This document shows, one piece after another, positions 26,541 through 33,318 of a stretch of 64,000 bases of DNA. The stretch lies in contig CAWKHA010000001.1 in NCBI GenBank assembly GCA_963849365.1, positions 744,001-808,000 on the forward strand, written 5' to 3'. The translations under genes and the position numbers were made by a program. The notes beneath the pieces were generated by a model, which was given only the letters and a program-made list of their open reading frames with translations, was not told the origin of the DNA and ran no database searches. The stretch comes from CAVQCJ01 sp963849365. Its GTDB lineage: Bacteria > Actinomycetota > Actinomycetes > Prado026. Positions within the stretch are counted from its first letter, which is position 1, and every line of letters begins with the position of its first letter.

Positions 26541-26750
26541 GTGCAGGCGACCGTACGCACCTTCGATGCGCAGAGCCGCACCGGCACGGTGCTGCTCGAC
26601 GACGGGGTGGAGCTGCCCTACGACCGGGCCGCGTTCGACGCCGGCGAGCTGAGGCTGGCGCGGGCCGGCCAGCGGGTGCGCATCCGGGTCGACCCGACCG
26701 GGGAGCGCGTCACCTTCCTCACCCTGGCGACACTCCCCGAACCGGCCTGA
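26541..26750 (+). CDS. Small OB-fold/cold-shock-like protein
   Basis: A 69-residue protein, MQATVRTFDAQSRTGTVLLDDGVELPYD at the start, with the alternating strand pattern of a cold-shock OB fold (TGTVLLDDGVEL, GQRVRIRVD). It lacks the usual aromatic RNA-binding motifs KGFGFI and VFVH, so nucleic-acid binding is unproven. It starts at a GTG 9 bp after cofC. From memory, similar short proteins lie beside cofC and hup in other actinobacteria. The function is unknown. Confidence 0.7.
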   Translation: MQATVRTFDAQSRTGTVLLDDGVELPYDRAAFDAGELRLARAGQRVRIRVDPTGERVTFLTLATLPEPA

Positions 26751-26769
26751 TCCCGCACGAGGACGAAAG

Positions 26770-26809
26770 CCGACGGCCCGGCACCCGCGGTGCGGGGCCG
26801 GGCCGTCGG
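26770..26809. terminator. Strong hairpin between convergent genes
   Basis: CCGACGGCCCGGC (26770-26782) pairs perfectly with GCCGGGCCGTCGG (26797-26809). Inside, CCCGC and GCGGG extend the stem around a GGT loop. It lies between the stop of the small OB-like gene and the stop of hup, so it can end both transcripts. Confidence 0.75.
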
Positions 26810-26842
26810 GACGTTCTGCCGTTCGCTGCCGAGTGATCGGGC

Positions 26843-27427
26843 CTAGCGGGCCGTACGGCGGGCCGGGGCCTTCTTCGCCGGAGCCTTCTTCGCCGGGGCG
26901 CGCTTGACGGCGGCCTTCTTGGCGGGCGCCGCCTTCTTGGCCGGGGCCTTGCGGGCCGGAGCCTTGCGGGCTGGAGCCGCCTTCTTGGCCGTCGTGCGCT
27001 TGGCCGGAGCCGCCTTCTTGGCCGTCGTGCGCTTGGCGGGTGCCGCCTTCTTGGCCGGAGCCCGGCGGGTCGGAGCCGCCTTCTTCGCGGCGGCCTTGGC
27101 CGGAGCCGCAGCCTTCGCCGGAGCGGCCGGGGCCGACTTGGCGAGCTTCTTGGCGCCGCTGACGAACGCCTTCAGCTCGGCGCCTGCGCGGAACTTCGGG
27201 ACGTTCGTCTTGCGCACCTTGACCGTGGCGCCGGTGCGGGGGTTACGGGCGGTACGGGCGCCGCGCTCCACCTTCTCGAAGATGCCGAAGCCCGTGATCG
27301 CCACCTTCTCCCCGGCCACGACAGCACGCGTGATGGTGTCCAGCACCGCGTCGACCGCGGCCTGGGCCTCCCTCTTGCCGACGCCGAGCCGGTCGGCGAG
27401 AGCGTCGATGAGCTCGCTCTTGTTCAC
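26843..27427 (-). CDS. hup: DNA-binding protein HU with Lys/Ala-rich C-terminal tail
   Basis: Nucleoid protein. Residues 1-90 are a normal HU domain: MNKSELIDALADRLGVGKREA, TGFGIFEKVERGARTARNPRTGA and VPKFRAGAELKAFV. Residues from about 95 to 194 are a histone H1-like tail made of PAKKAA, PAKRTTAKKA and similar units, as in mycobacterial HupB and Streptomyces HupS. The tail binds DNA with little base preference and is modified in mycobacteria. The GTG at 27427 is preceded by GAGGAGAAGC. Tail repeats at the DNA level are the result of the repeated codons, not a separate element. Confidence 0.97.
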   Translation of the reverse strand: MNKSELIDALADRLGVGKREAQAAVDAVLDTITRAVVAGEKVAITGFGIFEKVERGARTARNPRTGATVKVRKTNVPKFRAGAELKAFVSGAKKLAKSAPAAPAKAAAPAKAAAKKAAPTRRAPAKKAAPAKRTTAKKAAPAKRTTAKKAAPARKAPARKAPAKKAAPAKKAAVKRAPAKKAPAKKAPARRTAR

Positions 27428-27475
27428 TGCTTCTCCTCGGGAAAGTCCACGTCGAGCCCACGCTCGACCGGGGGA

Positions 27476-27505
27476 ACGCTATGACCAAACACACTCCGGA
27501 GACAA
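27476..27505 (-). promoter_or_regulatory. Candidate hup promoter
   Basis: On the - strand, TTGTCT (27500-27505) and TAGCGT (27476-27481) are 18 bp apart and lie about 50 bp upstream of the hup GTG. The -10 matches TANNNT. Confidence 0.4.
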
Positions 27506-27570
27506 ACACCGGCGCGGCGGAACGTCCTTGTGTCGCAAGGGGTTTGTCGCCGGCGGGCCGTTTCGCGCGG

Positions 27571-28176
27571 TCAGCCGGTGCCCAGAATGGGCAGCGTCGT
27601 GGGCAGCCAGCCCGGACGACGGGCCTCGAAAGCGGCCACATCGTCGACGTGCCGCAGGGTCAGGCCGATGTCGTCCAGGCCCTCCATGAGCCGCCAGCGG
27701 GTGTAGTCGTCGATGTCGAAACCCACCTGCTCACCGGCCCAGCGGACCTGTCGCGCCTTGAGATCGACCGTCACCACGGTCCCCGGGTCGGCCTCGACCA
27801 CCGCCCACAACCGCTCGACGACAGGCAGCGGCAGCTGCACAGTGAGCAGACCCCCCTTGGCACTGTTGCCGCGGAAGATGTCGCCGAAACGCGGCGACAC
27901 CACCACCCGGAACCCGTAGTCCAGCAAGGCCCACACAGCGTGCTCACGCGACGAGCCGGTACCGAAGTCGGGTCCGGCGACCAGCACGGTCGCCCCGGCG
28001 TGCTCGGGACGGTTCAGCACGAAGTCGGGGTCCTGCCGCCACGCGGCGAACAGCCCGTCCTCGAACCCGTTGCGGGTGACCCGCTTGAGGTAGACCGCCG
28101 GGATGATCTGGTCGGTGTCGACATTGGCACGCCGCAGCGGCAGCGCCCGGCCGGTGTGCACGACGATGGGCTCCAT
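27571..28176 (-). CDS. leuD: 3-isopropylmalate dehydratase small subunit
   Basis: Swivelling domain of isopropylmalate isomerase in leucine synthesis. It works with LeuC. The 201 residues begin MEPIVVHTGRALPLRRANVDTDQIIPAVYL, then VLVAGPDFGTGSSREHAVWAL, and ISPRFGDIFRGNSAKGGLL-like substrate contacts. The ATG at 28176 shares one base with the leuC stop (TGATG), so the two subunits are coupled. A GTG at 28179 in frame is an alternative. It is convergent to nothing downstream, since hup follows on the same strand after 143 bp with its own promoter. Confidence 0.96.
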   Translation of the reverse strand: MEPIVVHTGRALPLRRANVDTDQIIPAVYLKRVTRNGFEDGLFAAWRQDPDFVLNRPEHAGATVLVAGPDFGTGSSREHAVWALLDYGFRVVVSPRFGDIFRGNSAKGGLLTVQLPLPVVERLWAVVEADPGTVVTVDLKARQVRWAGEQVGFDIDDYTRWRLMEGLDDIGLTLRHVDDVAAFEARRPGWLPTTLPILGTG

Positions 28177-29606
28177 CACGAGGCCTTCCGCTCGGTCCCG
28201 GCAACCGGCGGCAGGTCGCCGGGCGCAGCAAGGCGTCCGACCACGGCCGTGGCGGCTGCGACGGGTGGCGACACCAGGTGCGTCCGGCCGCCCTTGCCCT
28301 GGCGGCCCTCGAAGTTCCGGTTCGACGTCGACGCGCTGCGCTCACCGGGGGCGAGCTGGTCGGGGTTCATGCCCAGGCACATCGAGCAGCCCGCACCGCG
28401 CCACTGCGCGCCGGCCGCGGTGAAGACCCGGTCGAGCCCTTCGACCTCGGCCGCGAGCCGGACCCGGACCGAACCGGGCACCACCAGCATCCGCACGCCG
28501 TCGGCGACACGGCGGCCGGCCAGGACGGCCGCAGCCGCACGGAGGTCCTCGATACGACCGTTGGTGCAGGAGCCGAGGAAGACGGTGTCCACGGCGATGT
28601 CCCGCAGCGGCGTCCCGGCGGTCAGCCCCATGTACGCGAGCGCTCCCTCGGCCGAGGTGCGCTCGGACTCGTCGGCGAACGAGGCGGGGTCCGGCACCGA
28701 CGCCGACAGCGGCAGCCCCTGCCCCGGGTTGGTCCCCCACGTGACGAACGGCGCCAGCTCGGTGGCGTCGACCACGACCTCGCGGTCGAACGCTGCGTCG
28801 TCGTCGGTGACGAGGGTCCGCCAGTAGGTCACGGCCTGGTCCCACGCGGCGCCGGCCGGCGCGTGCGGGCGGCCGCGCAGGAACTCGAAGGTCGTCTCGT
28901 CCGGCGCGATCATGCCGGCCCTGGCACCGGCCTCGATCGACATGTTGCAGACGGTCATCCGCGCCTCCATGGACAGCGCGCGGATCGCCTCGCCGCGGTA
29001 CTCGATGACGTGCCCCTGGCCGCCTCCGGTGCCGATCCTGGCGATCACCGCGAGGATGAGGTCCTTCGCGGTGACACCGTCCGGGAGCCGGCCCTCGACG
29101 GTGACCGCCATGGTGCGGAACGGCCGGAGCGGCAGCGTCTGGGTCGCCAGCACGTGCTCGACCTCGCTGGTGCCGATCCCGAAGGCGAGCGCGCCGAACG
29201 CGCCGTGCGTGCTGGTGTGCGAGTCGCCGCAGACGACCGTCATCCCTGGCTGGGTCAGGCCGAGCTGCGGCCCGACCACGTGCACGATGCCCTGCTCGAC
29301 GTCCCCGAGCGGGTGCAGGCGTACGCCGAACTCCGCGCAGTTGCGGCGCAGCGTCTCGATCTGCTCGCGGCTCACCGGGTCGGCGATCGGCTTGTCCAGG
29401 TCCAGCGTGGGGATGTTGTGGTCTTCGGTGGCCAGGGTCAGGTCGGTCCGTCGGACGGTGCGGCCGGCGGCGCGCAGCCCGTCGAAGGCCTGCGGGCTCG
29501 TCACCTCGTGCAACAGGTGCAAGTCGATGTAGAGCAGGTCCGGCTCGCCCTCGGCACGTCGTACGACGTGCGCGTCCCAGACCTTCTCGGCCAACGTGCG
29601 TCCCAT
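28176..29606 (-). CDS. leuC: 3-isopropylmalate dehydratase large subunit
   Basis: [4Fe-4S] catalytic subunit of isopropylmalate isomerase. The 476 residues show GDSHTSTHGAFGALAFGIGTSEVEHVLATQ, CNMSIEAGARAGMI, and the cluster ligands in LGSCTNGR and GCSMCLGMNPD. The ATG at 29606 (MGRTLAEKVWDAHVV) has AGGAGG 8 nt upstream. A longer frame to 29675 is discarded. It is divergent from the IclR regulator with about 104 bp between starts, holding an operator-like palindrome. Confidence 0.97.
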   Translation of the reverse strand: MGRTLAEKVWDAHVVRRAEGEPDLLYIDLHLLHEVTSPQAFDGLRAAGRTVRRTDLTLATEDHNIPTLDLDKPIADPVSREQIETLRRNCAEFGVRLHPLGDVEQGIVHVVGPQLGLTQPGMTVVCGDSHTSTHGAFGALAFGIGTSEVEHVLATQTLPLRPFRTMAVTVEGRLPDGVTAKDLILAVIARIGTGGGQGHVIEYRGEAIRALSMEARMTVCNMSIEAGARAGMIAPDETTFEFLRGRPHAPAGAAWDQAVTYWRTLVTDDDAAFDREVVVDATELAPFVTWGTNPGQGLPLSASVPDPASFADESERTSAEGALAYMGLTAGTPLRDIAVDTVFLGSCTNGRIEDLRAAAAVLAGRRVADGVRMLVVPGSVRVRLAAEVEGLDRVFTAAGAQWRGAGCSMCLGMNPDQLAPGERSASTSNRNFEGRQGKGGRTHLVSPPVAAATAVVGRLAAPGDLPPVAGTERKAS

Positions 29607-29677
29607 CGCGGGCCTCCTGCTTCGAGTGCGTCGTGTGCTGGGAAGACTCTCCGCGCTACACCCGGTCCTTCGCACTG

Positions 29678-29698
29678 GCGTCTCGCATGTCGAGACGC
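29678..29698. promoter_or_regulatory. Perfect palindrome, likely IclR-type operator for leuCD and its regulator
   Basis: GCGTCTCG (29678-29685), spacer CATGT, CGAGACGC (29691-29698). It ends one base before the -10 box of the regulator gene and lies in the divergent leuC gap. The symmetry and place fit an operator of the adjacent NdgR/AreB/LtbR-type protein. Confidence 0.65.
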
Positions 29699-29704
29699 TA
29701 GTAT
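29699..29704 (+). promoter_or_regulatory. -10 element of the IclR regulator gene (leaderless)
   Basis: TAGTAT lies 6 nt before the ATG at 29711. No ribosome-binding site fits between them, so the transcript probably starts at or next to the ATG. The palindrome directly upstream overlaps the -35 region, giving a simple route for self-repression. Confidence 0.5.
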
Positions 29705-29710
29705 CGCCAC

Positions 29711-30430
29711 ATGGACCACTCCACCAGTGGCGTCGGCGTCCTGGACAAAGCCGCGCTGGTGCTCGCGGCCCTCGAGCCGGGCCCGCAGACCCTGGCTGGG
29801 CTGGTCAATGCCACCGGGCTCGCGCGGCCGACCGCACACCGGCTCGCGGTCGCGCTGGAGTACCACCGCCTGGTCGGCCGGGACCTGCAGGGCCGCTTCG
29901 TGCTCGGCCCGCGACTGGCCGAGCTGGCGGCGGCGGCGGGCGAGGACCGCCTGCTGGCGGCGGCCGGCCCGGTCCTGGCCTGGTTGCTCGAGACGACCGG
30001 CGAGAGCGCCCAGCTCTACCGGCGCCAGGGCGACGAGCGCATCTGCGTGGCCGCGGCCGAACGCCTGCACGGGCTGCGCGACAGCGTCCCGGTGGGCAGC
30101 GTGCTGTCCATGCACGCAGGCTCCGCCGCACAGGTCCTGCTCGCCTGGGAGGAGCCGGACCGGCTGCACCGCGGGCTCATGGGCGCCCGTTTCACCGCGA
30201 CGATGCTGGCCGGCGTGCGCCGCCGCGGATGGGCGCAGAGCGTCGGCGAGCGCGAGCCGGGCGTCGCGTCGGTGTCGGCCCCGGTGCGCGGGCCGTCGGG
30301 CCGGGTCGTCGCCGCCGTGTCGGTGTCCGGGCCGCTGGAGCGGTTGAGCCGCTCCCCCGGGCGGATGCACGCGCCGGCCGTCATCGCGGCCGGTCAGCGC
30401 CTCACCGAAGGCCTGCAGAAGGCCGGCTGA
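29711..30430 (+). CDS. ndgR: IclR-family transcriptional regulator of leucine synthesis (NdgR/LtbR-like)
   Basis: A 239-residue regulator: winged helix-turn-helix at about residues 8-65 (LAGLVNATGLARPTAHRLAVALEYHRLV) and an effector domain to the end (PVGSVLSMHAGSAAQVLLAWEE, then GVASVSAPVRGPSGRVVAAVSVSGP). Proteins in this exact position, divergent from leuCD, are NdgR/AreB in Streptomyces and LtbR in Corynebacterium, which control leu and other amino acid genes. Name by position and family; target genes here are inferred. It ends 28 bp before the convergent dimethylargininase gene. Confidence 0.88.
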   Translation: MDHSTSGVGVLDKAALVLAALEPGPQTLAGLVNATGLARPTAHRLAVALEYHRLVGRDLQGRFVLGPRLAELAAAAGEDRLLAAAGPVLAWLLETTGESAQLYRRQGDERICVAAAERLHGLRDSVPVGSVLSMHAGSAAQVLLAWEEPDRLHRGLMGARFTATMLAGVRRRGWAQSVGEREPGVASVSAPVRGPSGRVVAAVSVSGPLERLSRSPGRMHAPAVIAAGQRLTEGLQKAG

Positions 30431-30457
30431 CAGACCGGTCGCGCCGGGGCCGACGGC

Positions 30458-31234
30458 TCAGCCGTACAGGTCCCGCATCCGGACCGACAGGCACGTCACG
30501 CAGCCCTCGAGCTTCTCGAACTCGCCTATGTCGACGAGCACGGGCTGGTAGCCGAGGTCCGCGAGCAGGTCGGCCGAGCGCGGCGCGGCCGAGGACATCA
30601 GCAGCAGGTCCCCGCCGAGCAGCACGACGTGCGAGCCGGGCTCCTCCGGCACCGGGACGAACCGCGGGTACACAGCCGGGTCGTCGACCAGCGGCGGGTA
30701 GCCGATGACGGCACCGTCCGGCAGCGCAGTGACCGCGCTCTTGAGGTGCAGCACCTTGGACACCGCCACCGCCACTACCCTCGCCCCCAGCGGCTGGAGG
30801 ATCGCGCGCAGCTGGCGCACCCCCTCCGCGTTCGTGCGGCCGCCGCGTCCGACGTACACGGTGTCGCCGATCTTGAGGACGTCGCCGCCGTCCAGGGTGC
30901 CCGGTGCGCGGATCGCGTTGACCGAGCAGCCGAGCGCGGTGACGACCTTCTCGACCTCGACCGTCTCGGGCTTGCGCTGGTCCGCCCCCGGACGGGAGAT
31001 CACCGCGACGTTGCGGAACATGACGACGGTGTCCTCGACGAACGCCGAGTCCGGGCAGTCGTCGGCCGGGGCGACCTCGACGGTCTCCCACCCGGCCGCA
31101 CGCAGCGCGCGGACGTAGGCTTCCCACTGCTCCAGCGCCGTCGCGAAGTCCACCGGGGTGCGCTCGATGTGGGTGAGCAGACCCTCGGCGAGCCGTGGGC
31201 TCGGGCGGCGGACGAGCGCCTTCGGCCGGTGCAT
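30458..31234 (-). CDS. ddaH: Dimethylarginine dimethylaminohydrolase (DDAH)-like
   Basis: Guanidino-group hydrolase that splits N-methylated arginines to citrulline and methylamines. The 258 residues show the entein-fold motifs FVEDTVVMF (about residues 60-68), LDGGDVLKIG, a catalytic His region VLHLKSAVTALPDG, and the nucleophile Cys in LEGCVTCLSVRMRDL near the C-terminus. The ATG at 31234 fits homologues. The longer frame to 31615 has no matching N-terminus. Arginine deiminase-type activity is less likely at this short length. Confidence 0.88.
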   Translation of the reverse strand: MHRPKALVRRPSPRLAEGLLTHIERTPVDFATALEQWEAYVRALRAAGWETVEVAPADDCPDSAFVEDTVVMFRNVAVISRPGADQRKPETVEVEKVVTALGCSVNAIRAPGTLDGGDVLKIGDTVYVGRGGRTNAEGVRQLRAILQPLGARVVAVAVSKVLHLKSAVTALPDGAVIGYPPLVDDPAVYPRFVPVPEEPGSHVVLLGGDLLLMSSAAPRSADLLADLGYQPVLVDIGEFEKLEGCVTCLSVRMRDLYG

Positions 31235-31322
31235 GCCGGGGATCCTCCCATCGCAGGCACGGACTTTCCACGGTCGCGCCGGCCGGTGCCCGCCGTGCGC
31301 GGTCACCAGCTCCTCGATCGGT

Positions 31323-31357
31323 CGACCGGATGTGGTCCCGATGTGTCGATCCGGTCG
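31323..31357. promoter_or_regulatory. Inverted repeat upstream of the ABC exporter
   Basis: CGACCGGAT (31323-31331) and ATCCGGTCG (31349-31357) are a perfect 9-bp inverted repeat separated by 17 bp, 62 bp before the ABC ATPase start. This could be an operator, but no regulator gene adjoins the operon. Confidence 0.4.
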
Positions 31358-31418
31358 CCTTCCGTTCGACCAAGGGGTGAAGGCGGCACCGGAACGACTC
31401 TTCCCAGGAGGGGAACGC

Positions 31419-32234
31419 ATGATGAGAGGTTGGATGCCTTCCGCGGTCCAGGCTACGGGCCTGATCAAGACGTTCCAGGGCAAGGGCGATCCGGTTGAGG
31501 CCGTGCGTGGGGTGGACCTCCAGGTGGCCGCCGGAGAGATCTTCGGGTTCCTCGGGCCGAACGGCGCGGGCAAGTCGACCACCGTCCGGATGCTCACCAC
31601 CCTGACGACCATCACTTCGGGGTCTGCCCATGTCGCCGGTGTCGACGTGGCGTCCGACCCGGACGGCGTGCGCCGCAGGATCGGCGTGGCGTTGCAGGAC
31701 GCCGGCCTCGATCCGCGTCAGACCGGTCGGGAGCTGCTGGTGCTCCAGGCCCGTCTGTTCGGCGCAACCCGGTCCGAAGCCTCGACGAGGGCCGAGGAGC
31801 TGCTCGAGCTCGTCGAGCTCACCGACGCAGCCGACCGGCTCACCAAGACGTACTCAGGCGGCATGAAGCGCCGCCTGGACCTCGCCAGCGCACTCGTCCA
31901 CGAGCCGGAGGTGCTCTTCCTGGACGAGCCCACGACCGGCCTGGATCCCGTGAGCCGCCTGGTCGTGTGGGACGAGGTGCGTCGCATCAACGAGCGGGGC
32001 ACCACCGTCTTCCTCACCACGCAGTATCTGGAGGAGGCGGACCAGCTGTGCCGGCGTCTCGCGATCATCGACGGAGGGCGGATCGTGCGCGAGGGAACTC
32101 CCGAGCAGCTGAAGGCCGACCTGAAGGCCCGCCGCGGCGGCGACACCGATCCGACGTTGGACGAGGTGTTCCTCGACGTCACCGGGCGTACGCGAGATCG
32201 CGCCGCCGGTGAGGTCCAGGAGGTGCGCGGATGA
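31419..32234 (+). CDS. ABC transporter ATP-binding protein (DrrA-type exporter)
   Basis: Cytoplasmic ATPase of a drug/lipid exporter. The 271 residues contain Walker A GPNGAGKSTTVRML, Q-loop ALQDAGLDP, signature YSGGMKRRLDLASALVHEP, Walker B VLFLDEPTTGLDP, and the C-terminal extension GDTDPTLDEVFLDVTGRT that is typical of DrrA-like ATPases. The ATG at 31419 follows AGGAGGGG (31406-31413). Its stop overlaps the permease ATG by 4 bp. Substrate unknown. The family includes the daunorubicin exporter, but that does not fix the cargo here. Confidence 0.93.
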   Translation: MMRGWMPSAVQATGLIKTFQGKGDPVEAVRGVDLQVAAGEIFGFLGPNGAGKSTTVRMLTTLTTITSGSAHVAGVDVASDPDGVRRRIGVALQDAGLDPRQTGRELLVLQARLFGATRSEASTRAEELLELVELTDAADRLTKTYSGGMKRRLDLASALVHEPEVLFLDEPTTGLDPVSRLVVWDEVRRINERGTTVFLTTQYLEEADQLCRRLAIIDGGRIVREGTPEQLKADLKARRGGDTDPTLDEVFLDVTGRTRDRAAGEVQEVRG

Positions 32235-32986
32235 GCGCGGCCACGATCCTGGGCGAACGTGCTCTGCGTGAGGCCCGGCGCACGCCCGACGCGTTGCTCC
32301 CGACGCTGTTGATCCCGCTGTTCTTCCTCGTGGTCAACGTCGGTCAGGCGGCCCGGATCTTCCCGACGGGGTCGACGCCCTGGCTCCAGGGCCAGAGCTA
32401 TGCCGCGTTCCAGCTGCCCAGCTCGATCCTGCTCGCGGCGTCGTTCGGCACCGCGGCGCTGTACCTGGTCGAGGAGATCGAGAACGGCTACTTCGACAAG
32501 CTCCGTGCCGCTCCGATCTCGCGTACGTCGATCGCCCTCGGCAGGCTCACGTCGGAGTCCGTGAAGACCGTGGGCATGACCGTCGTCATCGTGCTCATCG
32601 CGCTGCCGTTCGGCATCCGCATCGCCAGCGGGCTGGTCGGTTTCGTGCTGCTGGTGGTGCTGGCCTCGGCGTGGGCGGTCGGTTACGCGGGCTTCCTGCA
32701 GTTCGTGGCGCTCAAGACCCGCAGCGGAGCGGCGACCAACTCGGCCGGGCTGCTGTTCTTCCCCCTGCTGTTCTTGACCCCGAACTTCGTGCCCCGGGGG
32801 CTGGTGACGCGCCCGATGGAGGTTGCCGCGACCCTCAACCCGGTGACCTACGTGATGGAAGCCATGCGGTCGCTCATCCTCGTGGACCTGGACTGGGCGG
32901 TCATCGGCAAGGGCTTCCTCGTCGCCGGGGGCTTCGTCGCCGCGATGCTGGCCATCAACGTCACGGTCATGCGCAACTACGACTGA
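32231..32986 (+). CDS. ABC-2 type transporter permease (DrrB-like)
   Basis: Membrane partner of the preceding ATPase. The 251-residue protein has about six hydrophobic segments (for example LLPTLLIPLFFLVVNVG at residues 23-39, VGMTVVIVLIALPFGIRI, LVGFVLLVVLASAWAVGYAGFL, a segment at LLFFPLLFLTPNFVP, and the C-terminal GFLVAGGFVAAMLAINVTV) and the ABC-2 coupling stretch EEIENGYFDKLRAAPISRTSI. The ATG overlaps the ATPase stop (ATGA). A clear terminator follows. Confidence 0.93.
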   Translation: MSAATILGERALREARRTPDALLPTLLIPLFFLVVNVGQAARIFPTGSTPWLQGQSYAAFQLPSSILLAASFGTAALYLVEEIENGYFDKLRAAPISRTSIALGRLTSESVKTVGMTVVIVLIALPFGIRIASGLVGFVLLVVLASAWAVGYAGFLQFVALKTRSGAATNSAGLLFFPLLFLTPNFVPRGLVTRPMEVAATLNPVTYVMEAMRSLILVDLDWAVIGKGFLVAGGFVAAMLAINVTVMRNYD

Positions 32987-33005
32987 CGGTGGCCCGGTGC
33001 GGCCG

Positions 33006-33036
33006 GAAGGCCCAGGTCTGGTCGACCTGGGCCTTC
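33006..33036. terminator. Hairpin terminator between the ABC permease and tRNA-Glu
   Basis: GAAGGCCCAGGTC (33006-33018), loop TGGTC, GACCTGGGCCTTC (33024-33036): a perfect 13-bp stem. It lies 20 bp after the permease stop and 8 bp from the 3' end of the oppositely oriented tRNA-Glu, so it can end both transcripts. Confidence 0.8.
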
Positions 33037-33043
33037 ACCGCCG

Positions 33044-33116
33044 TAGCCCCGACGGGATTCGAACCCGCGCTACCGCCTTGAGAGGGCGGCGTGCTAGGCC
33101 GCTACACAACGGGGCC
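33044..33116 (-). tRNA. tRNA-Glu (anticodon CTC)
   Basis: On the - strand the gene reads GGCCCCGTTGTGTAGCGG at the 5' end, anticodon stem-loop CCGCC-CTCTCAA-GGCGG with anticodon CTC, T-loop GGTTCGAATCC and 3' acceptor CGGGGCT plus discriminator A. All stems pair (one G-T at the acceptor end). CCA is not encoded. It follows tRNA-Gln by 46 bp on the same strand. Confidence 0.95.
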
Positions 33117-33162
33117 GGACCGGCTCGGAACGCACCGAGAGTCCCGGTACCCACCGAACACG

Positions 33163-33234
33163 CTGGGGTACCAGGACTCGAACCTAGACTAACGGAGCCA
33201 GAATCCGTCGGGCTGCCAATTACCCCATACCCCA
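33163..33234 (-). tRNA. tRNA-Gln (anticodon CTG)
   Basis: On the - strand: 5' acceptor TGGGGTA, D arm with TTGGCA, anticodon stem-loop ACGGA-TTCTGGC-TCCGT with anticodon CTG, T-loop GGTTCGAGTCC, 3' acceptor TACCCCA plus discriminator G. CCA is not encoded. It lies 84 bp downstream of gltX on the same strand. Actinobacteria normally charge this tRNA first with glutamate using a non-discriminating GluRS and then amidate it. Confidence 0.95.
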
Positions 33235-33318
33235 TGGGATGCACGCGGGTGCCGGAAGCTCCCGAGCACTCTGAGCAGAGGCGAGGTTACCCGATCGGCA
33301 TCGGCCGGACCAAAGGGG

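Noticed and set aside
26860..27150. Short tandem DNA repeats that could be taken for a CRISPR or satellite
   Set aside because: They encode the PAKKAA-type tail of HU in frame. Units vary in length and there are no unique spacers.
33044..33234. Possible phage or island attachment site at the tRNA genes
   Set aside because: No integrase and no displaced copy of a tRNA 3' end was seen in the window.
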